Part shown: piece after piece, positions 7,887 through 16,165 of the stretch
How positions within the stretch are numbered: the first letter of the stretch is position 1
Layout of the letters: every line of letters starts with the position of its first letter
Origin: Actinomycetes bacterium
Lineage (GTDB): Bacteria; Actinomycetota; Coriobacteriia; Coriobacteriales; Atopobiaceae
Assembly: GCA_029546925.1 (NCBI GenBank)
Contig: JAKPQM010000032.1
Coordinates: forward strand, 1-61,359
DNA length: 61,359 nt
Direction of reading: 5' to 3'
Position numbers and translations under genes: made by a program
Notes under the pieces: generated by a model
The model's database searches: none
The model's input: the letters and a program-made list of their open reading frames with translations, nothing else
Told to the model about the DNA's origin: nothing

Positions 7887-8675
7887 TTACGCCTTGCCGA
7901 GCGCGCTCGTCTCGGCGATGCCCGCTGCCGCAGCCTCGGGATCGAGGTAGCGGCCAGGTCCTTGCACGCGCAGGCCGCCGAACGCGTCGCTCTCGAACTC
8001 GTAGACGCGTGGGACGCCCGTGGGTACGTTGACGGAGCGGATCTCCTCGTCGGAGAGACCCTCGACGACCTTGATGAGGGAGCGCACCACCGAGCCGTGC
8101 GTGGCCACGAGAACCGTCTCGCCGAGCGAGAGGCATGGGGTGACGAAGGACTGCCAGAACGGTTCGAGGCGTACGACCACGTCTTTAAGGCATTCGCTGC
8201 GGATGGTGGAGGGATCGAGGCCGTCGAGCCCGTCCTGCGCCACGACGCCGTAGCGCGGATCGCCACCCTGCCACCAGGGGGAGTCATCGGCGATCTCAGG
8301 TGGGCGCACGTCGTAGCTGCGGCGATAGGTCTTAAAGAGCTCCTCGCCGTAGCGCTCGCGCATGGCAGGACGCGTCTCGCCTTGGAAGGCGCCGTAGTGG
8401 CGCTCGTTCAGCCGCCAGCTTCTGATCACGGGAATCCAGAGGCGATCGGCCACGTCGAGTACGATACCGCAGGTCTCTATCGAACGACGCAGGAGCGACG
8501 TGAACGCCGCATCGGGTGCAATGCCCGCATCGCGTATGAGTTTGCCGGCATGTCTTGCCTGCTCACGGCCGCGTTCGGTAAGCGGGATGTCCGCCCAACC
8601 GGCAAAACGGTTCACGGCTTTGTCCGTCCATGTCGACTCGCCGTGCCTCATGATTACCAGCGTAGCGCTCCTCAT
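7887..8675 (-). CDS. gpmA: 2,3-bisphosphoglycerate-dependent phosphoglycerate mutase
   Basis: 262-residue glycolytic enzyme interconverting 3- and 2-phosphoglycerate in the cytoplasm. The phosphohistidine motif is RHGEST near residue 10. RSIETC, NERHYGAFQGE and VATHGSVVRSL, with the second catalytic histidine, follow in the right order. Length and the inserted block before the final His motif fit the dPGM family rather than the shorter Gpm-like phosphatases. It is followed 34 bases on by the YdeI-like gene. The C-terminal tail is Ala-rich and not essential to the call. Confidence 0.95.
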   Translation of the reverse strand: MRSATLVIMRHGESTWTDKAVNRFAGWADIPLTERGREQARHAGKLIRDAGIAPDAAFTSLLRRSIETCGIVLDVADRLWIPVIRSWRLNERHYGAFQGETRPAMRERYGEELFKTYRRSYDVRPPEIADDSPWWQGGDPRYGVVAQDGLDGLDPSTIRSECLKDVVVRLEPFWQSFVTPCLSLGETVLVATHGSVVRSLIKVVEGLSDEEIRSVNVPTGVPRVYEFESDAFGGLRVQGPGRYLDPEAAAAGIAETSALGKA

Positions 8676-8738
8676 GATGGTCTCTCCTTCCCGATCCCGG
8701 TCCTTCGATGCGTGTCCTGGAACAGATCAACCCCTGAG

Positions 8739-9023
8739 CTATGGTCGTTCGCGGATAACGACGTGGAGGCTGTCGCCCTCCCCTTTACCGAGCTTGCTGC
8801 GAATCGATTTCAGGACGCCGATGATGTAGAGGATCTCGCCATCCGGACCTTTCATCCCCATGTTGACGATGCTGCCGTCGTACGGCTCTCCGTCGAATTC
8901 GGCGTGCACCTTGACCCGGCCCTTGCCGAATATCTTCCGGATGTCCCAGGGGAAGGCGGCATATGCTCCGCCCCTCTCCGGAATCTCGTGAAGCGTCGTA
9001 TCGTATTCGAATCGCCGGCCCAT
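8739..9023 (-). CDS. DUF1905 domain protein
   Basis: 94-residue protein made entirely of a DUF1905 beta-barrel-like domain. Recognisable pieces are YAAFPWDIRKIFGKGRVKV, FDGEPYDGSIV, and a C-terminal ILYIIGVLKSIRSKLGK. The function is unknown. In many bacteria this domain is fused to a YdeI tail; here the two are separate genes flanking gpmA. It starts 7 bases after the FMN reductase gene ends, so the two are co-transcribed. Confidence 0.85.
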   Translation of the reverse strand: MGRRFEYDTTLHEIPERGGAYAAFPWDIRKIFGKGRVKVHAEFDGEPYDGSIVNMGMKGPDGEILYIIGVLKSIRSKLGKGEGDSLHVVIRERP

Positions 9024-9030
9024 GCGACTC

Positions 9031-9579
9031 CTATGCCTCGATGAACGCTATGAAGCTCTCCGCTTGCCGCTTGATGCTGGCCTGTTGCTCATCGGAGAAC
9101 TCGACCACGTTGCTTGCCCAGGCGCTGGCGTTCACGGCGTAGCCGCTGCCCTCCTCGTCCATAGTGTCCATGCCGATGAAGCGCAGGAGCGTACTGAGCG
9201 CCGCGCGCATCTCGGCGGTCTGCGTCCTGCCGCCGATGCCCGATACGGTGACCTTCTTTCCCTTGACGGCCGTTGCGGATTTGCCCTGCTCCACGGGACG
9301 GGACAGCCAGTCGAAGAGGTTCTTGACATGGCCGGGGAAGCTGCCGTTGTACTGGGGGCTCACGATCCAGATGGCATCGGCAGCCTGGACATCTGCGCGT
9401 ACGCGGGCGACGGAAGCGGGCGTGGGCCACTCGTCATCCTGGTTGATGGGCGCCACGTCATCGTAGGCAAGCTCATCGATCTCGACGGCATCTCCCAGGG
9501 CAGCTACTATCTCCTTCTGGAGCTGGCGGTTGAACGACAGCTTGCGAAGCGATCCCTGCACGAAAAGGACCTTCTTCAT
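9031..9579 (-). CDS. NADPH-dependent FMN reductase (flavodoxin-like quinone/chromate reductase family)
   Basis: 182-residue flavoprotein with a flavodoxin-like fold. The FMN phosphate loop is QGSLRKLSFNRQL near residue 8. The flavin contact SPQYNGSFPGHVKNLFDWLSR sits in the middle of the protein. Family members move electrons from NAD(P)H to FMN, quinones, azo dyes or metals. The ATG at 9579 has a strong gaaggagcatcg ribosome site. It is the first gene of the minus-strand operon that includes DUF1905, gpmA and the YdeI-like gene. Confidence 0.9.
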   Translation of the reverse strand: MKKVLFVQGSLRKLSFNRQLQKEIVAALGDAVEIDELAYDDVAPINQDDEWPTPASVARVRADVQAADAIWIVSPQYNGSFPGHVKNLFDWLSRPVEQGKSATAVKGKKVTVSGIGGRTQTAEMRAALSTLLRFIGMDTMDEEGSGYAVNASAWASNVVEFSDEQQASIKRQAESFIAFIEA

Positions 9580-9934
9580 CGATGCTCCTTCCTCTCGGCC
9601 CGCTCGCATCCCATGGTCCTCGACATGCCGATCCGGCGGGATTGCATACTGCGTACATGGTAGCCCACTGCGTCGTAGCGGGATTCCGCCCAGTGCCACG
9701 GTGCCGCCGATGGCTTCCAAACCTCGCCTAACGCCCGTTCGCATAAGATCCTATCCAGAGCCCAGCGGCCGTCCCCCTCCTTGAGATGGGTAGAATCCGT
9801 GCAGCTCTGCCACCACTGAAAAATCCGCTTCACTCTTACCATTACATCTGATATAACCATTGTTATAGGATTAATATATGATATTTCGGATATTACTATC
9901 GTTTCAGTAAGAATCATCGCTAAGGAGGCGGAAC
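9580..9934. promoter_or_regulatory. Divergent intergenic region with an AT-rich promoter zone
   Basis: 355 bases between the divergent FMN reductase and HTH-amylase genes. The half next to the amylase (about 9840-9905) is strikingly AT-rich for this genome, with repeated gata/tatc words (gatataaccattgttatag, gatatttcggatatt). It probably contains the amylase promoter and operator. A ribosome site (taaggaggcgg) precedes the ATG at 9935. No gene is seen in it. Confidence 0.5.
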
Positions 9935-11620
9935 ATGGCAACAACAAGCTCATCCAGCTCCATGCAGCGGATCGGCCTCAGCCTCAAGACCTGGCGGGCC
10001 ATGAGCGGCCGCACGGCAGACGAGCTTGCGGAGAGCATCGGCGTCTCACGGGACACCCTCTCGCGCGTCGAGCGGGGCGACACAGGCGTCGGAGTGGGCA
10101 CCGTGCTCGACATCTGCGGGGAATTCGGCCTGCTCGCAAAGGTGGAGGCAGCCTTCGATCCCGCCAAGAGCGAGCTGGGCAGGATCGGCCTCTCGCGTGG
10201 CGTTCCGCAGCGGGTACGCAAGCCGCAGCCAACGCAGGCGCAAGACTGGAGGAATACGATGAACTGGTATGACGGGTCGTTCGTGTATCAAATCTACCCG
10301 CTGGGCCTGTGCGGGGCTCCTTGGGCAAACGATGGGTCGGACGAGGGGAGGACCAACGACGACGAGCATCGCTTGCTCAAGCTTGTGAGCGACGGATGGG
10401 TCGATCACCTCAAGCAGCTCGGTGCGACCTGCGTGATGCTGAACCCCGTCTTCGAGAGCGACGCACACGGCTACGACACGCGCGACTACACCCGCGTGGA
10501 CGCACGCCTCGGCTCCAACGATGATCTGAAAACCGTGGTGGACGCCTTCCACGAGGCGGGCATCCGCGTTCTCCTCGACGGCGTCTTCAACCATGTGGGA
10601 CGAGGCTTCTGGGCCTTCCAGGATGTTCTCGAGAAGCGCGGCGAGAGCCGCTATGCCGGCTGGTTCAATATCGATTGGAATGCCGATTCCGCCTATGGCG
10701 ACGGGTTCGGCTACGAGACGTGGGCGGGGGTGCCCTATCTCGTCAAGCTCAACCATGGCAACCTCGAGCTCAACGGATACCTAGCCGACGTCATTCGCGG
10801 CTGGGAGGCGGACTACGGCATAGACGGCCTGCGCCTAGACGTGGCCTACTGCCTCGACTTGGGCTTTTTGGGATACCTGCGCCAGATAGCCGACGAGCTC
10901 ACCGAGAAGCGCGGGGAGAAGTTCCCTCTCGTGGGCGAGACGATGTTCGGCGATTACAACCGCTGGATGAACGACGGGGCCTGCGACTCGGTCACCAACT
11001 ACGAGGCGTACAAGGGCCTTTGGAGCTCCATGAATGCGGCCAATATGCATGAGATAGCCTATGCGCTCGAGCGCCAGAGCGGCGACAAGCCGTGGGATCT
11101 CTACACGGGCAAGCACCTGCTCACCTTCGTCGACAATCACGATGTGCCCCGGATCGCCACGCAGCTCTCCGACCGCCGCCAGCTCCGGCCGCTCTACGGG
11201 CTGCTCTTCGGCATGTGCGGTGTTCCCTGCGTGTACTACGGCAGCGAGTGGGGCATAGAGGGCGAGCAGCGCTTTGGCGATCACGAGCTGCGCCCGGCGC
11301 TCGACGCTCCCGAGTGGAACGAGCTCACCGACTGGATCGGCGCACTCGCTGCGGCACGGCTTGCGAGCGAGGGTGCCGAGACCCTGTGCAACGGCGACTA
11401 TCACGAGCTCCAGTGCCAGCCTCAGCAGCTGGTGTTCCAGCGCGCTGCGGGCGGGAAGCGCGTCATCGTGGCCATCAATGCGGCCTCAGAGCCCGCGACC
11501 CTTCATTTCGATGCAGGATGCGGTCGGGCGATCGATCTTATCACGGGAGAGGATCACGACTTCGGAGCAGGCAGCGAGGTGGGTCCTTTCAGCGCGCACT
11601 ATTGGCTCTGCGAGCGCTAG
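9935..11620 (+). CDS. HTH (XRE) domain in frame with a GH13 alpha-amylase-family hydrolase
   Basis: 561-residue open frame. Residues 1-95 are an XRE/HipB-like helix-turn-helix (TADELAESIGVSRDTLSRVERG). From residue 109 (MNWYDGSFVYQIYPLG) it is a GH13 barrel. GH13 motifs are region I DGVFNH, nucleophile aspartate in GLRLDVA, acid/base Glu in LVGETMFG, and FVDNHD, so the enzyme should hydrolyse alpha-glucans in the cytoplasm (no signal peptide). A perfect ggagg at 10248-10252 sits six bases before the amylase ATG at 10259, so the amylase may also be made alone. Either a true regulator-enzyme fusion or two genes whose separating stop has been lost. A stem-loop follows at 11632. Confidence 0.88.
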   Translation: MATTSSSSSMQRIGLSLKTWRAMSGRTADELAESIGVSRDTLSRVERGDTGVGVGTVLDICGEFGLLAKVEAAFDPAKSELGRIGLSRGVPQRVRKPQPTQAQDWRNTMNWYDGSFVYQIYPLGLCGAPWANDGSDEGRTNDDEHRLLKLVSDGWVDHLKQLGATCVMLNPVFESDAHGYDTRDYTRVDARLGSNDDLKTVVDAFHEAGIRVLLDGVFNHVGRGFWAFQDVLEKRGESRYAGWFNIDWNADSAYGDGFGYETWAGVPYLVKLNHGNLELNGYLADVIRGWEADYGIDGLRLDVAYCLDLGFLGYLRQIADELTEKRGEKFPLVGETMFGDYNRWMNDGACDSVTNYEAYKGLWSSMNAANMHEIAYALERQSGDKPWDLYTGKHLLTFVDNHDVPRIATQLSDRRQLRPLYGLLFGMCGVPCVYYGSEWGIEGEQRFGDHELRPALDAPEWNELTDWIGALAAARLASEGAETLCNGDYHELQCQPQQLVFQRAAGGKRVIVAINAASEPATLHFDAGCGRAIDLITGEDHDFGAGSEVGPFSAHYWLCER

Positions 11621-11631
11621 ATGCAATCTCG

Positions 11632-11661
11632 GCCCGACGGTTCCTGTACGGACCGTCGGGC
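11632..11661. terminator. Stem-loop between convergent amylase and epimerase genes
   Basis: 10-bp perfect inverted repeat gcccgacggt / accgtcgggc with a 10-nt loop, placed 11 bases after the amylase stop and 13 before the end of the convergent epimerase gene. It is GC-rich and lacks a T-run. Likely a shared terminator. Confidence 0.6.
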
Positions 11662-11674
11662 TGATCGTCAGATA

Positions 11675-12673
11675 TCAACGGGAGGATTCCTCAAGCCACC
11701 GGACGGTATCGCGCACCGTATCCGCAAGGTCGCGGGCATGGTAGCCCAGCTCGTCCTGCGCCTTCGCACTCGAGAAGAGGCTGTTCGATGCCAGCGTCTG
11801 CAGGGAATAGGATGTGAAGATCGGCCTCTCGTGCCGTAGCCATGCGTAGCCCGCCGCGAACGGGACCGCAAGATGGGCCAGCCATAGGGGCAGGGCTGGG
11901 GGAGGACGGCGGCCGCAGTGGGATGCGGTCATCGCGAGAAGCTCCTGTATGGGCGCATATCGGCCATTGAGGATATAGGATTCTCCCTTTCGGCCAAACT
12001 GGGCGGCACGCACGCATCCGTCGGCGATGTCCCTCACATCCACCACGTCATAGCCTCCGGTCACGCATACGGGCATCCTGCCATGCATATAGTCGACGAT
12101 GAGCTGGACCAGATGGTTGGTTCCCTCGTCATAGGGTCCGAGTATCCCCGAAGGGAACACCACGATAGCGTCAAGGCCCTCTGCCGCAGCATCCAACACA
12201 AGTTGGGAGGCCTCGGCCTTCGTCTTGGCGTAGCCTCCTACCGCCAGATCGGGGGAGAGGGCATCCGGCTCCCGTATGACCTGTCCGGCGGGAAGCTCGG
12301 GTATCGCGTGGACCGAGCTCACATACACCAGGCGCCCGGTCTTGTGCTCACGGCACGCTTCGATGATGTTTCTCGTCCCATCGACATTGACCCGTTGCAG
12401 GATGGGGGTCACCTCGCGTTCGATGGAGACGATTGCCGCAGTATGGATAACGCGGATCTCATAGTCTCCGGTATTCCGGAACAGCTCGCGGAGGGAGTCT
12501 CCTTCCAAGATGTCGCCGTGGAGATAGCTGATGTTAGGGGCGATGACGGTGGGGGATTGGTTGGGAAGGAGGAGGCCCCGCACCGCGCAGTCCTGCCCGC
12601 CGAGCGCACGGAGGATCGTGCTGCCCAGATGTCCGGCGGAGCCGGTGACTATGTAGAGCGGACGCTGTCCCAT
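11675..12673 (-). CDS. NAD-dependent epimerase/dehydratase (extended SDR)
   Basis: 332-residue Rossmann-fold enzyme. The NAD-binding loop TGSAGHLGS is near residue 10. The SDR catalytic set is Ser in VYVSSVHA and Tyr/Lys in GGYAKTKAE. Proteins of this type act on nucleotide sugars, steroids or small aldehydes, and the substrate is not readable here. The ATG at 12673 is chosen because the fold begins directly after it; an upstream in-frame start at 12739 would add a basic, unlikely N-terminal extension. It is transcribed away from the antiporter gene and convergent with the amylase. Confidence 0.85.
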   Translation of the reverse strand: MGQRPLYIVTGSAGHLGSTILRALGGQDCAVRGLLLPNQSPTVIAPNISYLHGDILEGDSLRELFRNTGDYEIRVIHTAAIVSIEREVTPILQRVNVDGTRNIIEACREHKTGRLVYVSSVHAIPELPAGQVIREPDALSPDLAVGGYAKTKAEASQLVLDAAAEGLDAIVVFPSGILGPYDEGTNHLVQLIVDYMHGRMPVCVTGGYDVVDVRDIADGCVRAAQFGRKGESYILNGRYAPIQELLAMTASHCGRRPPPALPLWLAHLAVPFAAGYAWLRHERPIFTSYSLQTLASNSLFSSAKAQDELGYHARDLADTVRDTVRWLEESSR

Positions 12674-12952
12674 CTTCTTACGCTTCCGGATACGGCCTCT
12701 GCCTAGCAGTATATAGTACGCTCGCCCAAGGCCGCGCAATGCGCCTGAAGGACTGCGCCTGTCGGTACGATTCCCCAGATAATAGGCGGAAAACAGGTTT
12801 AGCTGACGCCTAAAACGGGTATAAGAAGGACGAATATTCAGGGCAGCTGCGGTAGACCCATTGGGCCAGAAGGGACTCGTCCGTACGGGTTCGGCATCGA
12901 CGGATGCCAGGGCCGGGTGCTCGGACGCTGTCCCTTGTCGAGAAGGAGACCC

Positions 12953-13927
12953 ATGGAGCTGCTCTACGGGCTTGCCCCCCTTATCATAGGCTTCATCCTG
13001 CTTGTGAAGGGCGCCGACGTGTTCGTCGACGGCGCGAGCGGGCTTGCGCTGAAGCTCGGCATCCCCCCGCTGATCATAGGCCTTACCGTCGTTGCACTGG
13101 GTACCAGCGCACCCGAGGCCGCCATCTCCATCTCCTCCTCCGCGCAGGAGGCCGAAGGCATCGCCATCGCGAACGTGCTCGGCAGCAACACCATGAACAC
13201 CCTCGTCGTCCTCGGCGCCGTTGCGATGATCGCGGAGATCCCCATCAGATCGTCGACCTTCAAGGTCGAGATCCCCTTCGTACTCGTCATCACGCTGCTG
13301 CTGTTGGCGCTGTGCGCCTCCGATGGCGTGCTCGATCGCAGGGATGCCCTCGTGCTGCTCGCATTCTTAGGGATCTACATCGCCTACTTGGCCTTCCTTG
13401 CGCACAGGGGCAACGAGCCCGAGGAAGAGATGTCCTTGGCGCTCGTGGCTGCCGCAGGGGGAGGGGAGCATGCCGGTGAGAAGACCATCAAACGCCTGCT
13501 CCTGCTCATAGCCTTGGGCATCTTCGGCATCGCGCTCGGCTCCAACCTCGCGGTCGGCGGTGCGACGGCGCTCGCCCGGGTCTTCGGTGTGTCGGATCGC
13601 GTGATCGCCCTCACCATCGTCGCCTTCGGGACCTCCCTGCCCGAGCTGGCGACCTCCATTGCGGCTGCTCGCAAGGGCGAGACCGATATCGCCATCGGCG
13701 ACATCGTGGGCAGCAGCATCTTCAACATCCTCTTCGTCCTAGGCGTCTCGGGCACCATCTCGCCCCTCGCCTTCGCCCAAGAGCTCGTGCTCGACGGGCT
13801 TGTGGCGCTCGCCGCGGCTGTGGTTTTGTGGGTTGCCTGCTTCCGCACGAGGTCGCTGCGCAGGGGCTGGGGCGCGGCCATGCTCGTGGGATATATGACC
13901 TACCTCTCGTATCTGCTCGTCGGGTGA
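12953..13927 (+). CDS. Calcium/sodium antiporter (YrbG-type CaCA)
   Basis: 324-residue membrane transporter with ten hydrophobic segments in two inverted halves. The alpha repeats carry the ion-binding motifs: first GTSAPEAAIS, then NVLGSNTMNTLVV; second GTSLPELATS, then DIVGSSIFNILFVLG. This is the classic bacterial K+-independent Na/Ca exchanger layout. The start at 12953 has gaaggag upstream. A short Glu-rich loop (GNEPEEEM) joins the halves. It is likely monocistronic. The 279-base upstream gap holds no feature I can name. Confidence 0.94.
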   Translation: MELLYGLAPLIIGFILLVKGADVFVDGASGLALKLGIPPLIIGLTVVALGTSAPEAAISISSSAQEAEGIAIANVLGSNTMNTLVVLGAVAMIAEIPIRSSTFKVEIPFVLVITLLLLALCASDGVLDRRDALVLLAFLGIYIAYLAFLAHRGNEPEEEMSLALVAAAGGGEHAGEKTIKRLLLLIALGIFGIALGSNLAVGGATALARVFGVSDRVIALTIVAFGTSLPELATSIAAARKGETDIAIGDIVGSSIFNILFVLGVSGTISPLAFAQELVLDGLVALAAAVVLWVACFRTRSLRRGWGAAMLVGYMTYLSYLLVG

Positions 13928-14013
13928 CGGCGCTTCTTGCGGCTTAGCTGCCGCATATTCCCGCGCGGCCGGGGGGGGCTTGCCGCAGGGCAGGCCATGA
14001 AGGCTTCCTGTCA

Positions 14014-14049
14014 TCGTGCGACCCTGTCATCTGAGGTAGGGTCGCACGA
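14014..14049. repeat. Palindrome after the antiporter gene
   Basis: Perfect 12-bp inverted repeat (14014-14025 and 14038-14049, tcgtgcgaccct) with a 12-nt loop. Its cgtgcgac core resembles the palindrome at 1816-1854. It may act as a terminator for the antiporter or as a copy of a dispersed element. There is no T-run. Confidence 0.55.
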
Positions 14050-14152
14050 CTACCGAAGCAGGCGGCCATACCTATCGCTTTCTCTGATGACGTTGCCGCC
14101 AGGGGGATGGACTATACTGATGCCTGTTGCAAACCGGTCCGAAGGAGACGGC

Positions 14153-15394
14153 ATGTCCGATGTTCTTGAGCGTTTCCTGCGCTATGTGCAGGTGGGTTCG
14201 CAATCCGATCCCGATAACGAGGGGCAGGTTCCCTCGAGCGCATGCCAGCACGACATGGCGCGTCTCATGGGAGAGGAGCTCGCAGCGCTCGGCTTGACGG
14301 ATGTCGTGGTGGACGAGCATGCCTATGTGACCGGGACCCTCTCAGCATCTGCCGGTGCGGAAGATGCACCTGCGCTCATGCTCTGCTCGCATCTCGATAC
14401 CGCGCCGGATGCGCCCGGCTTCAACGTGAAACCCCACGTGGTGCACTATGAGGGGGGAGAGCTGCTCTCGGGTATCGTCGATGGCGAGCGCATCGTCACC
14501 ACCCCCGACGAGGTGCCGGATCTCGCCGGTTTCGCAGGCCAGGATATCGTCGTCACCGATGGAGCCACGCTGCTCGGTGCCGATGACAAGGCGGGCGTGG
14601 CTGAGATATGCGCGCTGCTCCAACGCCTGAAGGATAATCCCGAGCTTCCCCATCCCACCCTGAAGATCGCCTTCGTACCCGATGAGGAGATCGGCCACGG
14701 CGCCCGTCTTCTCGATCTCGAGAAGCTCGGCGCAGCCTATGGCTACACTGTGGACGGCGACGAGCTGGGCGGCATCAACTACGAGTGCTTCTCGGCGGCT
14801 CAGGCCACGGTGCGCATCAGCGGCGTGATGGTCCATCCGGGCACTGCCAAGGACATCATGGTGAATGCCATCACGCTGGCCGCCGAGTTCCTCTCGATGG
14901 TACCCGCGCACGAACGCCCCGAGCATACCGAGGGCCGTGATGGCTTCTACCATCCCACCGATATCAAGGGCACGGCTTCCGAGGTCGAGCTCTCGTTCAT
15001 CCTGCGCGATTTCGACTCCGGCATCGTGGCTTCCCGCGAGGAGACCTTGCGTGATATCGCCGCATTCATGAACAGGCGCTATGGCGAGGATACGGTGAGC
15101 GTCTCGTGCCGCGAGCAATACCGTAACATGGCCGAGCAGTTCGACGGCAAGGAGTTCCTGATCGAGTATGCGCTCGAAGCCAACGAAGAGGTGGGGCTCG
15201 CCGCATTCGCCGACCCCATCCGCGGCGGCACCGACGGCGCGCAGCTTACCTTCCGCGGCTTGCCGTGCCCGAATCTCGCGACGGGTGCCTATAACTTCCA
15301 TTCGGTCCGCGAATTCATCCCCGTGCCGAGCTTGGAAAAGTCGGTCGACATGCTGACCGCCTTGGTCGCAAAGTTTGCTTCTCGCACGAGGTAG
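14153..15394 (+). CDS. pepT: Peptidase T (tripeptide aminopeptidase)
   Basis: 413-residue cytoplasmic M20B zinc peptidase that removes N-terminal residues from tripeptides. Metal and catalytic motifs are in order: SHLDTAPDAPG (His and Asp), LLGADDKAGVAEI (bridging Asp), PDEEIGHGA (catalytic Glu-Glu), VDGDELGG, and a final GAYNFHSVREFIP histidine. The start at 14153 has gaaggagacggc upstream. Length equals the usual PepT length of about 410. It stands alone and supports amino-acid use, consistent with a fermenting gut organism. Confidence 0.95.
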   Translation: MSDVLERFLRYVQVGSQSDPDNEGQVPSSACQHDMARLMGEELAALGLTDVVVDEHAYVTGTLSASAGAEDAPALMLCSHLDTAPDAPGFNVKPHVVHYEGGELLSGIVDGERIVTTPDEVPDLAGFAGQDIVVTDGATLLGADDKAGVAEICALLQRLKDNPELPHPTLKIAFVPDEEIGHGARLLDLEKLGAAYGYTVDGDELGGINYECFSAAQATVRISGVMVHPGTAKDIMVNAITLAAEFLSMVPAHERPEHTEGRDGFYHPTDIKGTASEVELSFILRDFDSGIVASREETLRDIAAFMNRRYGEDTVSVSCREQYRNMAEQFDGKEFLIEYALEANEEVGLAAFADPIRGGTDGAQLTFRGLPCPNLATGAYNFHSVREFIPVPSLEKSVDMLTALVAKFASRTR

Positions 15395-15582
15395 CAGGGA
15401 ATACCGCTCACAACAATATACAGCTCGCTCGTGGATTGGCCTTGCCGTTGGCACGCGTCCAGCATCCTTTTGCCATCGCGTTAAGTTTTGACCCCGAGTT
15501 GAAAGGTAGGGTTTAACGAGGGGAAAACGTCCTATGCCAACCATGCAAGCTGCGACGCCGAGAGGGGGAGGGTTTCACATAC

Positions 15583-16125
15583 ATGAACCAGTATGCCCTC
15601 ATGCTCGTCGCCCTTGTCATTCCTGTGCTCGCCTCGCTCATCGAAGCCATGGGCAGCATCGGCATCTCGGAACGCCATCATAGCCACCACGATACCTATG
15701 TGGTCGAGGCCTCGTTCTCCCGTGCGCTCATCATCGCGATGTTCTTCATGGGCATCGTGGGCATCATCTTGTCTTGGCTGTGCACCATGGGCGTCTTCGT
15801 CGCCGATTCCGTGGTGGTCATCACGTTCTTCGTGGCATTCCTCGTGGTCATGTTCGCGATGTGGCTCGCCATGCGCCGCTATCGCGTTGCCGCCTACGAT
15901 GAATACATGGACATCACGCCCTTCGTGGGCGGCAGCATACACGTCGTCTATCGCGACATAGAACGCATGGAGTGGTCAGGCCTCAGATCGGGAACAGGCT
16001 ACCGCAATCTCAAGATCTACGTGGATAGCCGCCCGATAGGCATGCTTTGGGGCATCCTCGACCTCGAGCAGATTCTCATGCGCGTCGACCGCTACGACGT
16101 GCTGGCTCGCGCATCCAATTCGTAG
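15583..16125 (+). CDS. Small membrane protein with a histidine cluster, unknown function
   Basis: 180 residues. A first hydrophobic helix at residues 5-22 is followed by a short loop with the cluster RHHSHHD, then two more membrane helices at about 47-70 and 75-98, then a soluble C-terminal domain of about 80 residues that may be a PH-like barrel (GGSIHVVYRDIERMEW). I recognise no family. The gene is isolated: 188 bases separate it from pepT and it converges on the Na/Pi cotransporter. The His cluster could bind a metal, but nothing else supports that. Confidence 0.55.
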   Translation: MNQYALMLVALVIPVLASLIEAMGSIGISERHHSHHDTYVVEASFSRALIIAMFFMGIVGIILSWLCTMGVFVADSVVVITFFVAFLVVMFAMWLAMRRYRVAAYDEYMDITPFVGGSIHVVYRDIERMEWSGLRSGTGYRNLKIYVDSRPIGMLWGILDLEQILMRVDRYDVLARASNS

Positions 16126-16165
16126 AGTGCCGAGAAGCGCGCTCCCTTGTGGGGCCCGTACGCGA

